A stretch of 44,175 bases of DNA, taken from positions 1 through 44,175 of the forward strand of contig DAOUVJ010000005.1 in the NCBI GenBank assembly GCA_030667705.1. Reading direction: 5' to 3'. Shown here piece after piece: positions 34,090 to 41,711 of the stretch. A program made the translations under genes and the position numbers. A model generated the notes under the pieces. It was not told the origin of the DNA. It worked only from the letters and a program-made list of their open reading frames with translations, and did not search any database. The stretch is from Promethearchaeota archaeon. Its GTDB lineage: Archaea > Asgardarchaeota > Lokiarchaeia > Sigyniarchaeales > SOKP01. Positions within the stretch are counted from its first letter, which is position 1, and each line of letters starts with the position of its first letter.

Positions 34090-34908
34090 ATGTCAGAAAC
34101 TAAAATAAAACCATATGAAAAACCTGAAAACATCATAAATCCCAACAGTGAATTTTCGATAGAAGTACAAAATCTAAGAAAAGTATTCAGAGGGAAAAAG
34201 GGATATGATGATGTTATTGCTGTAGATGATGTCACCTTTAAAGTGAAATCTGGAGAATTATTCGGTTTTTTGGGACCGAATGGTGCTGGAAAAACAACAA
34301 CAATTAACATGTTGATTGGACTTATAAAACCAACAAGCGGAACTGGAATTGTTAACGGATATGACTTACATGATGGTCTCTCTCATATCAAAGAATTAAT
34401 TGGAGTATGTCCGCAGGAACCATCAGTTTTTAAATTTCTTACTGGGATAGAGAACATCGAACTTTTTGGGAAGCTTCATTCTATGAAAAAAGCTGAAATA
34501 AAGGATAAGACCAATAAACTATTAGAAATTCTAAACTTATCAAAAGGAAGTAGAAGAAAAACTAAAGGATATAGTGGTGGAATGCTAAGGCAACTGAACA
34601 TGATGATTGCATTAATTCATGATCCTAAAATAGCGTTTTTAGATGAACCCACAGTGGGTATGGATCCAAGAGCTCGAAGAGCGACCTGGGAGTTCATTGG
34701 ATCACTTAAAACTAAAAATAAAACCATATTCCTAACTACACATTATATTGAAGAAGCAGAAGCACTTTGTGATAGAGTTGCTATAATTGATTACGGTAAA
34801 ATAATCGAAATCGGAATACCGCAAGATTTAATAAAGAAATATGAAGTCGAAAATTTAGAGGGAGTGTTTATGAAAATTACTGGAAGAAGAATCATGGAGG
34901 GAGTATAA
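34090..34908 (+). CDS. ABC transporter ATP-binding protein, DrrA/CcmA type
   Basis: The ATPase of an ABC-2 exporter. Walker A is GPNGAGKTT, the Q-loop is VCPQEPSV, the signature is YSGGMLRQ, Walker B is IAFLDEPTVGMDP and the switch histidine is in TTHYIEEAE. Drug, lipid or polysaccharide export is typical. The frame reads open from 33940, but the ATG at 34090 gives the natural protein start (MSETKIKPYEKPEN), preceded by GGAAGTGAT. The stop overlaps the next ATG at 34908 by one base (TAATG), so the two are translationally coupled. Confidence 0.92.
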   Translation: MSETKIKPYEKPENIINPNSEFSIEVQNLRKVFRGKKGYDDVIAVDDVTFKVKSGELFGFLGPNGAGKTTTINMLIGLIKPTSGTGIVNGYDLHDGLSHIKELIGVCPQEPSVFKFLTGIENIELFGKLHSMKKAEIKDKTNKLLEILNLSKGSRRKTKGYSGGMLRQLNMMIALIHDPKIAFLDEPTVGMDPRARRATWEFIGSLKTKNKTIFLTTHYIEEAEALCDRVAIIDYGKIIEIGIPQDLIKKYEVENLEGVFMKITGRRIMEGV

Positions 34909-35648
34909 TGAATACCCAAAGAATTCTAGCTCTGTTGAAAATGGAACTTTATAAAATATTTAGGGAACCAACATACTTATTTTTAATGATTTTATTCCCC
35001 GCGGTTCTTACAATCACCTTTGGATTCGCTTTTGGCGATCCCGAACTAGGTATGAGTTTTAATCTTATGGCTCCAGGATTATTTGCATATGCGTGCATAT
35101 TTATAATAATGACTGTTGCACAATCATTTGCCGACTTTAGAGAACAAGGATTACTAAGAAGACTCAATACTACGCCAATGTCGTCTACTGATTTCATGTT
35201 CAGTAATATACTTTCTAACATGATAATCTCCATGCTGCAAGTTGTAATTGTTTTCGTTTTAGCATTATTATTTGGCTTTAGATCTAATAGTGACATTGTA
35301 GGAATCTTGCTTGCATTTTTGCTAATGGCTTTATTCTCACTAAGTTCTGTAGGATTGGGACTCATAACAGCATCAGTTTCTAAAAGTGCTGGAACAGCCA
35401 CAGGGATTTCATTTATTTTTATACTACCACAAATGTTCTTTGGAACTTTTTTACCAATAACGACCACTACTAGAGTTATTGCAGTCTTCCTTCCTAGCTA
35501 TTACGCAACTGATGCATTGACATCTATATTTAGCGGTGCTAATTTGCTGAGTGCTAACATCTTAGTTGATTTCGCTTTTATTGCAACATTTAGCCTGGTT
35601 ATTGTGATTTTAGGAATTCTAATCTTCAAAAAATACGGAAACAAATAA
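34908..35648 (+). CDS. ABC-2 type permease (DrrB-like)
   Basis: The membrane subunit of the exporter. The 246 residues have six hydrophobic segments, an N-terminal amphipathic stretch (MNTQRILALLKMELYKIFREP), and the ABC-2 signature region FADFREQGLLRRLNTTPMSSTDFM. A GGAGG site lies 7 nt before the ATG, inside the end of the ATPase gene. The substrate is unknown. Confidence 0.9.
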   Translation: MNTQRILALLKMELYKIFREPTYLFLMILFPAVLTITFGFAFGDPELGMSFNLMAPGLFAYACIFIIMTVAQSFADFREQGLLRRLNTTPMSSTDFMFSNILSNMIISMLQVVIVFVLALLFGFRSNSDIVGILLAFLLMALFSLSSVGLGLITASVSKSAGTATGISFIFILPQMFFGTFLPITTTTRVIAVFLPSYYATDALTSIFSGANLLSANILVDFAFIATFSLVIVILGILIFKKYGNK

Positions 35649-35762
35649 ATTTTTAACAATTTTTTTTATATTATTTTTTAAAAGTAATTCTTAACCTTTT
35701 TAGATCAAAAAAGATCAAAAAAATCAGATTATAAGAAATAAAAATAGAAATAAAAAAAGAAC

Positions 35763-35783
35763 AGGAATTTGAAAGAGAAATTC
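35763..35783 (-). terminator. terminator-like hairpin after the CbiN-like gene
   Basis: GAATTT (35765-35770) pairs with AAATTC (35778-35783), followed on the minus strand by T-rich sequence. Confidence 0.45.
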
Positions 35784-35795
35784 TTTATTTTAAAG

Positions 35796-36095
35796 TTATC
35801 CTTTCTTTTTCTTTGAAATTAGGTAGAATACTCCGGTCATTAATGTTATAGAAAGAACGATACCGATAATTCCTGCTACGTAATCATTCGTAATGAATGA
35901 TAGGATTGGTATCCAAGGAGAAATTAAATTTTCAAGCCATTCTTCACCATGTATATCGATTAGAACTCTTTCTAATCCATCAGGATTTTCAGAAAGAAAC
36001 CCAATTGTAAAACCTGTTGCTAATACTAACATTAAAGCCGCAACTATAACCAGAACGGTGATTATCGGCCATTTGTATCTTTTAAAATTGGTCAA
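35796..36095 (-). CDS. CbiN-like PDGLE-domain protein of the cobalt ECF transporter
   Basis: CbiN-type subunits are small membrane proteins with two helices and an outer loop; they assist the substrate component CbiM. The 99 residues show helices near 11-33 and 72-92 and the key loop NPDGLERV (residues about 37-44) of the PDGLE family. The start codon TTG (36095) overlaps the cbiM stop as TTGA, so the two are translated together. Confidence 0.9.
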   Translation of the reverse strand: MTNFKRYKWPIITVLVIVAALMLVLATGFTIGFLSENPDGLERVLIDIHGEEWLENLISPWIPILSFITNDYVAGIIGIVLSITLMTGVFYLISKKKKG

Positions 36096-36769
36096 TTCTC
36101 TATTACCCCCATTATTGATTCAGTAGTAATAAATTCTGGTTTTGTTTTATATATATAATACACAATTAAAGCTGAAATTATCCCTTCTCCTAATCCTATT
36201 ATCACGTGCCAGAAAACCATCGATAATATAGCAATTTCCATTGGAATGGCTCCTCCAATTGCAATTTCAATACCACAAATGAAAGAAGCAAAAACAATTG
36301 CGATATAAGATCCTATACCAGTAGCTATTGTAACTTTTATCTCTTTTTTTAGTTTTGTGTTATTTAAAAGCTTAACCAGCAACACCACTATATAGAATCC
36401 TATAATCCCTCCGATGATTCCCATATTAAAAGTATTTGCTCCTAATGCCGTAATTCCACCATCTCCAAAGAGGCTTTGAACGACTAGTATTAGGAATAAT
36501 ACTATAACCGAAGCCCAAGGACCTAATATTATGGCTACTAACGTTCCTCCAACTAAATGACCCGAAGTACCTCCGGGAACAGGATAATTTACGAATTGGA
36601 ATGCAAAAATAACAGCTGCCAATACGCCAATGTATGGAATTAATTTTTCAGAATCTTCTTCCTCAAAAATATTCCCCATTCTAAAATATCCTAATATCAT
36701 TATAGAAATGCTAACAATCCAAAGTATTATAGTCGTGATTGGGTCCAGTAACCCGTCAGGTATATGCAT
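36092..36769 (-). CDS. cbiM: cobalt transport protein CbiM (ECF substrate-binding component)
   Basis: CbiM binds Co2+ at its N-terminus. The chain begins M-H-I-P-D-G, and His2 with the free N-terminal amine makes the metal site. Six to seven membrane helices follow, with the family segments PVPGGTSGHLVGGTL and ALGANTFNMGIIG and a HVIIGLGEGIISALIVYY end. Length is 225 residues. GGTAAATT precedes the ATG. With the CbiN-like gene it forms a minus-strand unit, divergent from cbiQ-cbiO. Nickel transport cannot be excluded, but two cobamide enzymes in this window fit cobalt. Confidence 0.93.
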   Translation of the reverse strand: MHIPDGLLDPITTIILWIVSISIMILGYFRMGNIFEEEDSEKLIPYIGVLAAVIFAFQFVNYPVPGGTSGHLVGGTLVAIILGPWASVIVLFLILVVQSLFGDGGITALGANTFNMGIIGGIIGFYIVVLLVKLLNNTKLKKEIKVTIATGIGSYIAIVFASFICGIEIAIGGAIPMEIAILSMVFWHVIIGLGEGIISALIVYYIYKTKPEFITTESIMGVIEN

Positions 36770-36969
36770 TTTTTAATTTACCTTATATTTTGTTATCGAA
36801 ATTTTTTTCTAATATGAATAATATTTTCTTATAAGGAAGTATTATTTTTAAAGAATATGAAAAATTTATGAAATAGTATGATCCAGCATGATAATGCCAT
36901 TAAAGATTTACTTAACGCTAATTAGAATGGTGTGATCTAAATTTTAGAAATTGGAGGAGTTTAAAGAAA
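36770..36969. promoter_or_regulatory. shared promoter region of the divergent cobalt-transport units
   Basis: A compact 200-bp region drives cbiM leftward and cbiQ rightward. GCAT-GATA-ATGC (about 36888-36899) and the nearby repeated word ATGAT (in TATGATCCAGCATGATAATG) give a small dyad that could be a metal-regulator site. GGAGG (36953-36957) serves cbiQ. A B12 riboswitch was not recognised. Confidence 0.4.
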
Positions 36970-37773
36970 TTGGAAATAATACTGCCTTTCAAACATGAAG
37001 ACGAGAAGAATATTTTAAATAATATTCATCCATTAACTCGTTTTGTGCTTCCATTTATTTTGGTTATTCCTTTCCTCATTATAAATGATATTTATTTAAT
37101 ATTAACAACAATATTAGTCATTTTAATTTTTAATTTAGTCTTTCGCCTGCAAATACTAACCATATTTTCAAGACTTAGAGCGCTACTTCCATTTGTACTC
37201 CTTATCACGGTTTTTGTACCCTTGTATATAGGGGACACTATACTTTTTCAATTAAATATAGGGATTTTATTGAATATTTATGAGGAAGGGCTAATATTTG
37301 CTATAACACTATTTTTTAGAATTTTCGGCGCTGCTTTTGTATTTTTAACGTTTTTATCTTCATTAACTTACTCAGAATTTATAGAAGCTTTAACTAAACT
37401 TAGAGTAATTCCCTCATTTTTTACTGGTAGCATTATTATCATGCTCCATTACATTCCGATCCTTGCAAAATCTAACAGAAAGGTATTAGACGCGCAAAAT
37501 TTAAGAGGAAAAAATATGACATCCTATTGGCGACGACTAAAAACTCACGCATTCATAATGGGTAAAAATCTCGTAAGTAATATGGAAAGAAGCGAAAAAC
37601 TATATGAAAGCTTGAAAATGCGGGGTTTTTCTGGTAAGATTACTTTTGCTCCAAAGAAATTGAAGGTTGTAGATATATCGATCGTTTTATCTTTTTTTAT
37701 TATTTCCTTCTTTTTGAGCTACTTGATTAATTTAGAACTACTTTATACGGAGGTTTTTAAACTATTTTTCTAA
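36970..37773 (+). CDS. cbiQ: energy-coupling factor transmembrane protein CbiQ
   Basis: CbiQ (EcfT) transmits ATPase motion to CbiM. Five to six membrane helices are seen, with the two coupling motifs: ARG-type R-S-E-K-L-Y-E-S-L-K-M-R-G and LDAQNLRGKNMTSYWRR near residues 170-215. The first residues are EIILPFKHEDEKNILNNIHPLTRF. The start is TTG 36970, 12 nt after GGAGG. Length is 267 residues. The cbiO ribosome site lies inside its last codons. Confidence 0.92.
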   Translation: MEIILPFKHEDEKNILNNIHPLTRFVLPFILVIPFLIINDIYLILTTILVILIFNLVFRLQILTIFSRLRALLPFVLLITVFVPLYIGDTILFQLNIGILLNIYEEGLIFAITLFFRIFGAAFVFLTFLSSLTYSEFIEALTKLRVIPSFFTGSIIIMLHYIPILAKSNRKVLDAQNLRGKNMTSYWRRLKTHAFIMGKNLVSNMERSEKLYESLKMRGFSGKITFAPKKLKVVDISIVLSFFIISFFLSYLINLELLYTEVFKLFF

Positions 37774-38516
37774 TAGAAGTTGAAAACTTGAATTTTAAAT
37801 ACAATTCCAATTTTTCTATCGATAACCTATCATTAAAAGCAAAAGAAAATTCAATCTATGCTTTAACAGGGAATAATGGCTCTGGGAAAACCACCTTATT
37901 AAGATTATTAGTTGGTTTACTGAAACCTAAATCCGGATCTATCAAAATTTTTAATGAAACATTAACAAGAGATAAAAATCAATTATGGAAACTAAGACAA
38001 AAGATTGGTTTTCTATTTCAGAATCCTGATGATCAATTGTTTGCTCCAACAATAGAAGAAGATGTAGGTTTTGGAGCGCGAAATCTTGGACTTGAAGAGA
38101 ATGAAGTGATAAAAAGAGTTGATTGGGCACTAAAGGCTGTCGACTTAATAGAATATAAAAAATACTCTCCATACGACCTGTCGTGGGGTCAAAAGAAACG
38201 AGCTGCATTAGCAGGTTTGCTAGTATTGAAGCCAAAATTATTAATTTTAGATGAGCCATTCGCAAATCTTGATTTTAATTCAATTTATAATCATTTAATA
38301 ATTTTAGAAACACTTAGAAAAGAAGAAAATATGACAATTCTATTTACTACTCATAACCTCTTTTTCGTTGAAAATTGGGCAGATAAGATGATGGTTTTAA
38401 AAAACGGGAGCGTTTTATTTGAGGGAAAACCTAGCATCGGTTTGGAAGATCCATCAGTTTTAGATTTATTAGGATCTTATGAAGAACTATTAAAGGTAAT
38501 AAAAAAAAAAAAATAA
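37764..38516 (+). CDS. cbiO: energy-coupling factor ATPase CbiO, probable ATT start
   Basis: The ATPase of the cobalt ECF importer. Walker A is GNNGSGKTT, the Q-loop is FLFQNPDDQLF, the signature LSWGQKKR, Walker B LLILDEPFANLD and the switch histidine in FTTHN are all present. The first standard start, TTG 37788, would begin at NFKY and cut off the conserved first strand; the upstream frame reads IEVENLNFKY as in CbiO proteins. GGAGG (37749-37753) lies 10 nt before an in-frame ATT at 37764, so I set the start there, overlapping the cbiQ stop by 10 nt. TTG 37788 is the alternative. Confidence 0.92.
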   Translation: MFLIEVENLNFKYNSNFSIDNLSLKAKENSIYALTGNNGSGKTTLLRLLVGLLKPKSGSIKIFNETLTRDKNQLWKLRQKIGFLFQNPDDQLFAPTIEEDVGFGARNLGLEENEVIKRVDWALKAVDLIEYKKYSPYDLSWGQKKRAALAGLLVLKPKLLILDEPFANLDFNSIYNHLIILETLRKEENMTILFTTHNLFFVENWADKMMVLKNGSVLFEGKPSIGLEDPSVLDLLGSYEELLKVIKKKK

Positions 38517-38544
38517 CAAAAAGTTTTTAGATCCTTTTTTCTAC

Positions 38545-38570
38545 GGGGAAACTGTATTTTTCCCCCAATT
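38545..38570 (+). terminator. terminator-like hairpin after cbiO
   Basis: GGGGAAA (38545-38551) pairs with TTTCCCC (38559-38565) around a 7-nt loop, with ATTTTTA just after. It lies 29 nt past the stop. Confidence 0.6.
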
Positions 38571-38884
38571 TTTAGGACTGGTTAGAGTGGTTCTAAAAGA
38601 AATCTTAGGGAGGCGTCTAGAATTTATCTCTATATATTTTGGTTATGTTTTTAAAGTGGAACCTAAGAACGCTCTTCATGTTCTATTTCAATTATACATG
38701 AAAAAAATCGCATCCTTTGTATTACCTCATCATGCTCGAAATGGGTAAATATTTTTAACTTTTTTTGATCAGGTATTCATTATTTTTTTTATCTCCAGAC
38801 GAAATGTTAAGAATGAAGAGTACAGCATATAAGATCCGATCATGGATCACGTTCTATCATTATTAAGGCGTTGGAATTAATCAC

Positions 38885-39082
38885 GTGAAATTACCAATTT
38901 GGATTCTGATTCCTCATGAGGAAGTCTATTCTCTTTTATTAATATTATTAATATTCGGAGTTCCTTTATTGATCTCAATTATCAAGGATTTCATTTTTTG
39001 CATGTGTATCACGAAATACAAGTTTATATTTAAAGGGGAAAAAATGCACTTTTTACCCTTCCAGGTTCTTCACGGAAAGTGA
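38885..39082 (+). CDS. possible 65-residue membrane protein
   Basis: A GTG-start frame with one strong hydrophobic helix (LLLILLIFGVPLLISIIKDF) and a Cys pair (CMC). No ribosome site of good quality. It could be a real small membrane protein or a chance frame in AT-rich DNA. Confidence 0.28.
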   Translation: MKLPIWILIPHEEVYSLLLILLIFGVPLLISIIKDFIFCMCITKYKFIFKGEKMHFLPFQVLHGK

Positions 39083-39335
39083 TTTCAAGGGAATACATAA
39101 ATTTAAAAGTTACACTCATGCAATTTGCAATTTGATGCACAAAAAATTATTTTTTTTCACCAAAGAGAAGCTGAGTCCAAGTTCTTTGCCCGTTAAACTG
39201 CTAAAAGACAGAGTGATGTCACAAAAAAATAATCTTTAAATACTAGTTAATAATAATTTATAAACATATAATTTATAAATAAAAAGATAAGCAAAAAAGA
39301 CATCGGTTTTAGGCTTCAGAGGATTTTGGGATTAT

Positions 39336-39566
39336 ATGTTAGTGTTAGCTATCGCCGATTTCAAGCGGTCGGGAGATGTAACAGGGTTGATGAAAAAATT
39401 GAAAATTAAATTTTATGAAGTAAAAAATTTTCTCAGGATTTTGTTTTACAGGATCATCGATCACAATGCAGATCAATTTGCTTTTTTGTTTATAAATATC
39501 GATAATATTATGTTTACACATTTCAAGAACTCAAATAATAGCGACTTGAAAAAAAAAAGGTATTAG
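39336..39566 (+). CDS. possible 76-residue ORF, doubtful
   Basis: The beginning (MLVLAIADFKRSGDVTGLMKKL) looks coding-like and faintly like the first strand of a metallophosphoesterase, but the second half overlaps the promoter box and leader of the next gene and reads as non-coding. It may be a decayed fragment. Confidence 0.22.
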   Translation: MLVLAIADFKRSGDVTGLMKKLKIKFYEVKNFLRILFYRIIDHNADQFAFLFINIDNIMFTHFKNSNNSDLKKKRY

Positions 39567-39586
39567 AGAATGAGAAGAATGAAAAA
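39486..39586 (+). repeat. 100-nt promoter/leader block, copy 1
   Basis: Matches 41578-41677 almost without gaps. The first 18 nt (TTGTTTATAAATA, then CGAT) agree in 17 positions and the last 44 nt in all but two, including a run of exactly ten A. The middle is less alike. It contains the TATA box, the presumed transcript start and a small leader frame. Confidence 0.75.
39489..39498 (+). promoter_or_regulatory. TATA box of the first anchored-protein gene
   Basis: TTTATAAATA, the same as at 41581-41590. A transcript would start near 39520, giving a leader of about 100 nt, long for this genome. Confidence 0.6.
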
Positions 39587-39623
39587 GAATGGATTTGAAT
39601 TAAATGAGAGGGTTGAGAGATGA
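39570..39623 (+). CDS. leader ORF (17 codons) overlapping the next start
   Basis: The frame begins MRRMKK and ends at a TGA that overlaps the main ATG as ATGA. The second paralog has the same arrangement (16 codons, start MRRMKN). Only the first half is alike between the two; the second half differs, but both keep the ATGA junction. Possible translational coupling or an attenuating leader peptide. Confidence 0.4.
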   Translation: MRRMKKNGFELNERVER

Positions 39624-41464
39624 ACAAAGCTAAAAAAATGTTAAGTAATCGCTTAGCAATAAAAACGACAAATAAAAAAATATTGCTAATATTGCTGGTG
39701 TTTAGTGTGCTTCTTGGCAATTCTCTTCTTGTAATGGGGGCTCCTGCTCCAAAATCTTCCACGCCACCGACTTATGGGTGGCAAGAAACTACCTATAATT
39801 ATAATCTCTTTCGAGAATGGACAGGAGAACCTGTTACTACAAATTATGATGGCTCCTACACTGATCATTTTACCAAATATTTTGGGTATTTAAACGATTC
39901 CACGGATACTTACATCCAAGAAACACGGACAATTGACTATAATGCTAATTATTCCATGTTTTCTAATGTGACCTATCTTGGAAATATCACAATAGATATG
40001 GAATTGGATGTATTTCTTGTAAATTTAGATTATGAGGATGCTGTACAGCTTTATTGGGTTGCTTTAAAACAAGGTACATTAGACATGGAATGGTTCAACC
40101 GATATTATGAAGAAGATTTTGAATATTATGAAGAATTCTCTCAAGACGTGAGTTCGGAATTCGTTGAGTATAATAAAACTACTTGGGAAGTGTTGAATAC
40201 TTGGACTCGTGAATATGATAAGATAGGAGAAATTAACATGTCGAGGGATGAGGATCCTGATGATGTCTTGATTCATTATACCTATGACATGGAATTTTCC
40301 ATGCCCCTAATTTTAACGATGCAATTGTTCACGACAAAAAATAAAGATAGAATTGCGTGGGCTGAACTTTTTTATGATTTTATCATATTCAAGGATAGAG
40401 ATCACGATGGGATTTATTCTGCTGGAGAAAAATCTCAAGGCACTGTAGATAAATTCCAACTTCAAATAAGTGATGAGTATTGTGGAGGTATCCAACCAAT
40501 AGCATGGAATACTAGATTTGATTACGAGAGGATTGATTTTAGTGGTCAGATTGGCGATTTGCAGAATACTCTATATTATACAACCCCCAATACTACTGCT
40601 GTTAGCACGATTGCGGACGGGATAACTTTTACTTCCCCTTCAATGGATAGCAACGGAATCGTGTCTTGGGAAATACTATATCCTGATTTCCCAACAATCG
40701 CAAGAATTTGGGATAAAGAGAAACCCATGGAGGAATGGTATAGTAATAATTATAATTCGAGTCTAAGCGACCTATCCCCGACTGATTATAGATATGCTTT
40801 TGATTATAATGCTTCGGAGGAGAGTGCTAATCTGGATTATACTTTTGAAATATCTAAAATAACTGATCCAGAGTTTTATAGCGCTGCTCAAGGATATGGG
40901 TTAAGCTTACCACATTACAGTTATTTCCTTTCTTCTTTCGATATCAATGAAATCGATCAAAACGATTTAACCGTTCCTTGTGATATGTTTAGTTTTGAAT
41001 CCAACGGAACTACAGTAGCGGAATTTAATCTGATTAATCCTCAAAAGAAGAATTATACTCTCTATGATTTCCCAGATGTTGGAATAAATACTGAATTGGA
41101 ATCATTTGGAGGGAGCATTCATAGATTGCTCATGGAACGAGAGGAAGCGAATTCAAACGCGGGTAACCCTTTTATTAATCTGATTTACTCAATTGAAGAC
41201 ATAGTGCAAGCTGATCCCACATTTACTGTTGTAGAGGACATGTATCGGGTTGAAACTGTAAACTATCCCCTTTGGAATGGAGAGCGCTTACTTCACGATC
41301 CTACGCTTACAATTTATTATGATCCTCAAACTACGCCCAATGAACCTCCTGGTGAGCCACCGGCTATTCCCGGTTATAATATTTATTCCATCCTATGTGT
41401 ATTGGCAATAGGAAGCTTAATTATATTAGCTAAAAATAAATTCAAGGGAGCAATCCCGTCCTAA
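39620..41464 (+). CDS. secreted, C-terminally anchored surface protein with EF-hand-like loop (paralog A)
   Basis: A signal sequence covers about residues 17-41 (basic start, helix KKILLILLVFSVLLGNSLLVMG, then APAPKS). The long outer part (about 42-585) is beta-rich and Asn/Asp/Tyr rich, with many N-x-S/T sites, as in archaeal surface-layer glycoproteins. DRDHDGIYSAGE (near residue 260) fits a 12-residue EF-hand-type calcium loop with Asp at 1, 3, 5, Gly at 6 and Glu at 12. The end is a short motif AIPGYN, a hydrophobic helix and a basic tail (KNKFKG), like archaeal C-terminal sorting tails. The partner at 41708 is a clear paralog (shared LDMEFSMPLIL, FPHYxYFLSS, LIHDPTLTIY-type words). Function unknown. 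Confidence 0.85.
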   Translation: MNKAKKMLSNRLAIKTTNKKILLILLVFSVLLGNSLLVMGAPAPKSSTPPTYGWQETTYNYNLFREWTGEPVTTNYDGSYTDHFTKYFGYLNDSTDTYIQETRTIDYNANYSMFSNVTYLGNITIDMELDVFLVNLDYEDAVQLYWVALKQGTLDMEWFNRYYEEDFEYYEEFSQDVSSEFVEYNKTTWEVLNTWTREYDKIGEINMSRDEDPDDVLIHYTYDMEFSMPLILTMQLFTTKNKDRIAWAELFYDFIIFKDRDHDGIYSAGEKSQGTVDKFQLQISDEYCGGIQPIAWNTRFDYERIDFSGQIGDLQNTLYYTTPNTTAVSTIADGITFTSPSMDSNGIVSWEILYPDFPTIARIWDKEKPMEEWYSNNYNSSLSDLSPTDYRYAFDYNASEESANLDYTFEISKITDPEFYSAAQGYGLSLPHYSYFLSSFDINEIDQNDLTVPCDMFSFESNGTTVAEFNLINPQKKNYTLYDFPDVGINTELESFGGSIHRLLMEREEANSNAGNPFINLIYSIEDIVQADPTFTVVEDMYRVETVNYPLWNGERLLHDPTLTIYYDPQTTPNEPPGEPPAIPGYNIYSILCVLAIGSLIILAKNKFKGAIPS

Positions 41465-41577
41465 ATTATTTTTTTTTATTTATATGTAAATAAATACCCA
41501 AAAAGAAACGATAGAAACATGAATAAGAGAGAGGATAAAATGAAAGAAAATAACGTTAAGATGATTTCTGTATTGGA
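41465..41577. other. spacer between the two paralogs
   Basis: T-rich 3' end of the first gene (41467-41484), then about 90 nt without a supported gene; a 15-codon frame with a GAGAGAGGAT site (41540-41587) runs into the promoter box and is probably chance. Confidence 0.4.
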
Positions 41578-41677
41578 TTGTTTATAAATAACGATTTTAT
41601 AAGGTTACAAGTTTCCAAATATCAAGATATAACGACCTGAAAAAAAAAAGGTATGAGAGAATGAGAAGAATGAAAAA
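41578..41677 (+). repeat. 100-nt promoter/leader block, copy 2
   Basis: Partner of 39486-39586; see that entry. The two blocks are the same length to within one nt. Confidence 0.75.
41581..41590 (+). promoter_or_regulatory. TATA box of the second anchored-protein gene
   Basis: TTTATAAATA, about 127 nt before the ATG at 41708; the transcript would start near 41612. Confidence 0.6.
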
Positions 41678-41711
41678 TTACAAATATTGGATAGGGAGAG
41701 TTAAGAAATGA
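41661..41711 (+). CDS. leader ORF (16 codons) overlapping the next start
   Basis: Starts MRRMKN and ends IGRVKK; its TGA overlaps the main ATG as ATGA. A GGGAG site within it lies 10 nt before the main start. See the copy at 39570. Confidence 0.4.
   Translation: MRRMKNYKYWIGRVKK

Larger units (their letters stand above)
38517..39619. other. about 1.1 kb with no well-supported gene
   Basis: It contains the cbiO terminator hairpin (38545-38566), two weak ORFs (38885-39082 and 39336-39566), A/T-rich promoter-like sequence around 39233-39290, and the promoter and leader of the first anchored-protein gene (39486-39619). No RNA gene or transposon was recognised. Confidence 0.5.

Noticed and set aside
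36770-36969. Cobalamin riboswitch upstream of the cobalt-transport genes
   Set aside because: No B12-box-like conserved word or multi-stem fold was found; archaeal cobalt genes are usually controlled by proteins.
41540-41587. A 15-codon frame with a GAGAGAGGAT site between the two paralogs
   Set aside because: It runs into the TATA box of paralog B and has no counterpart before paralog A.
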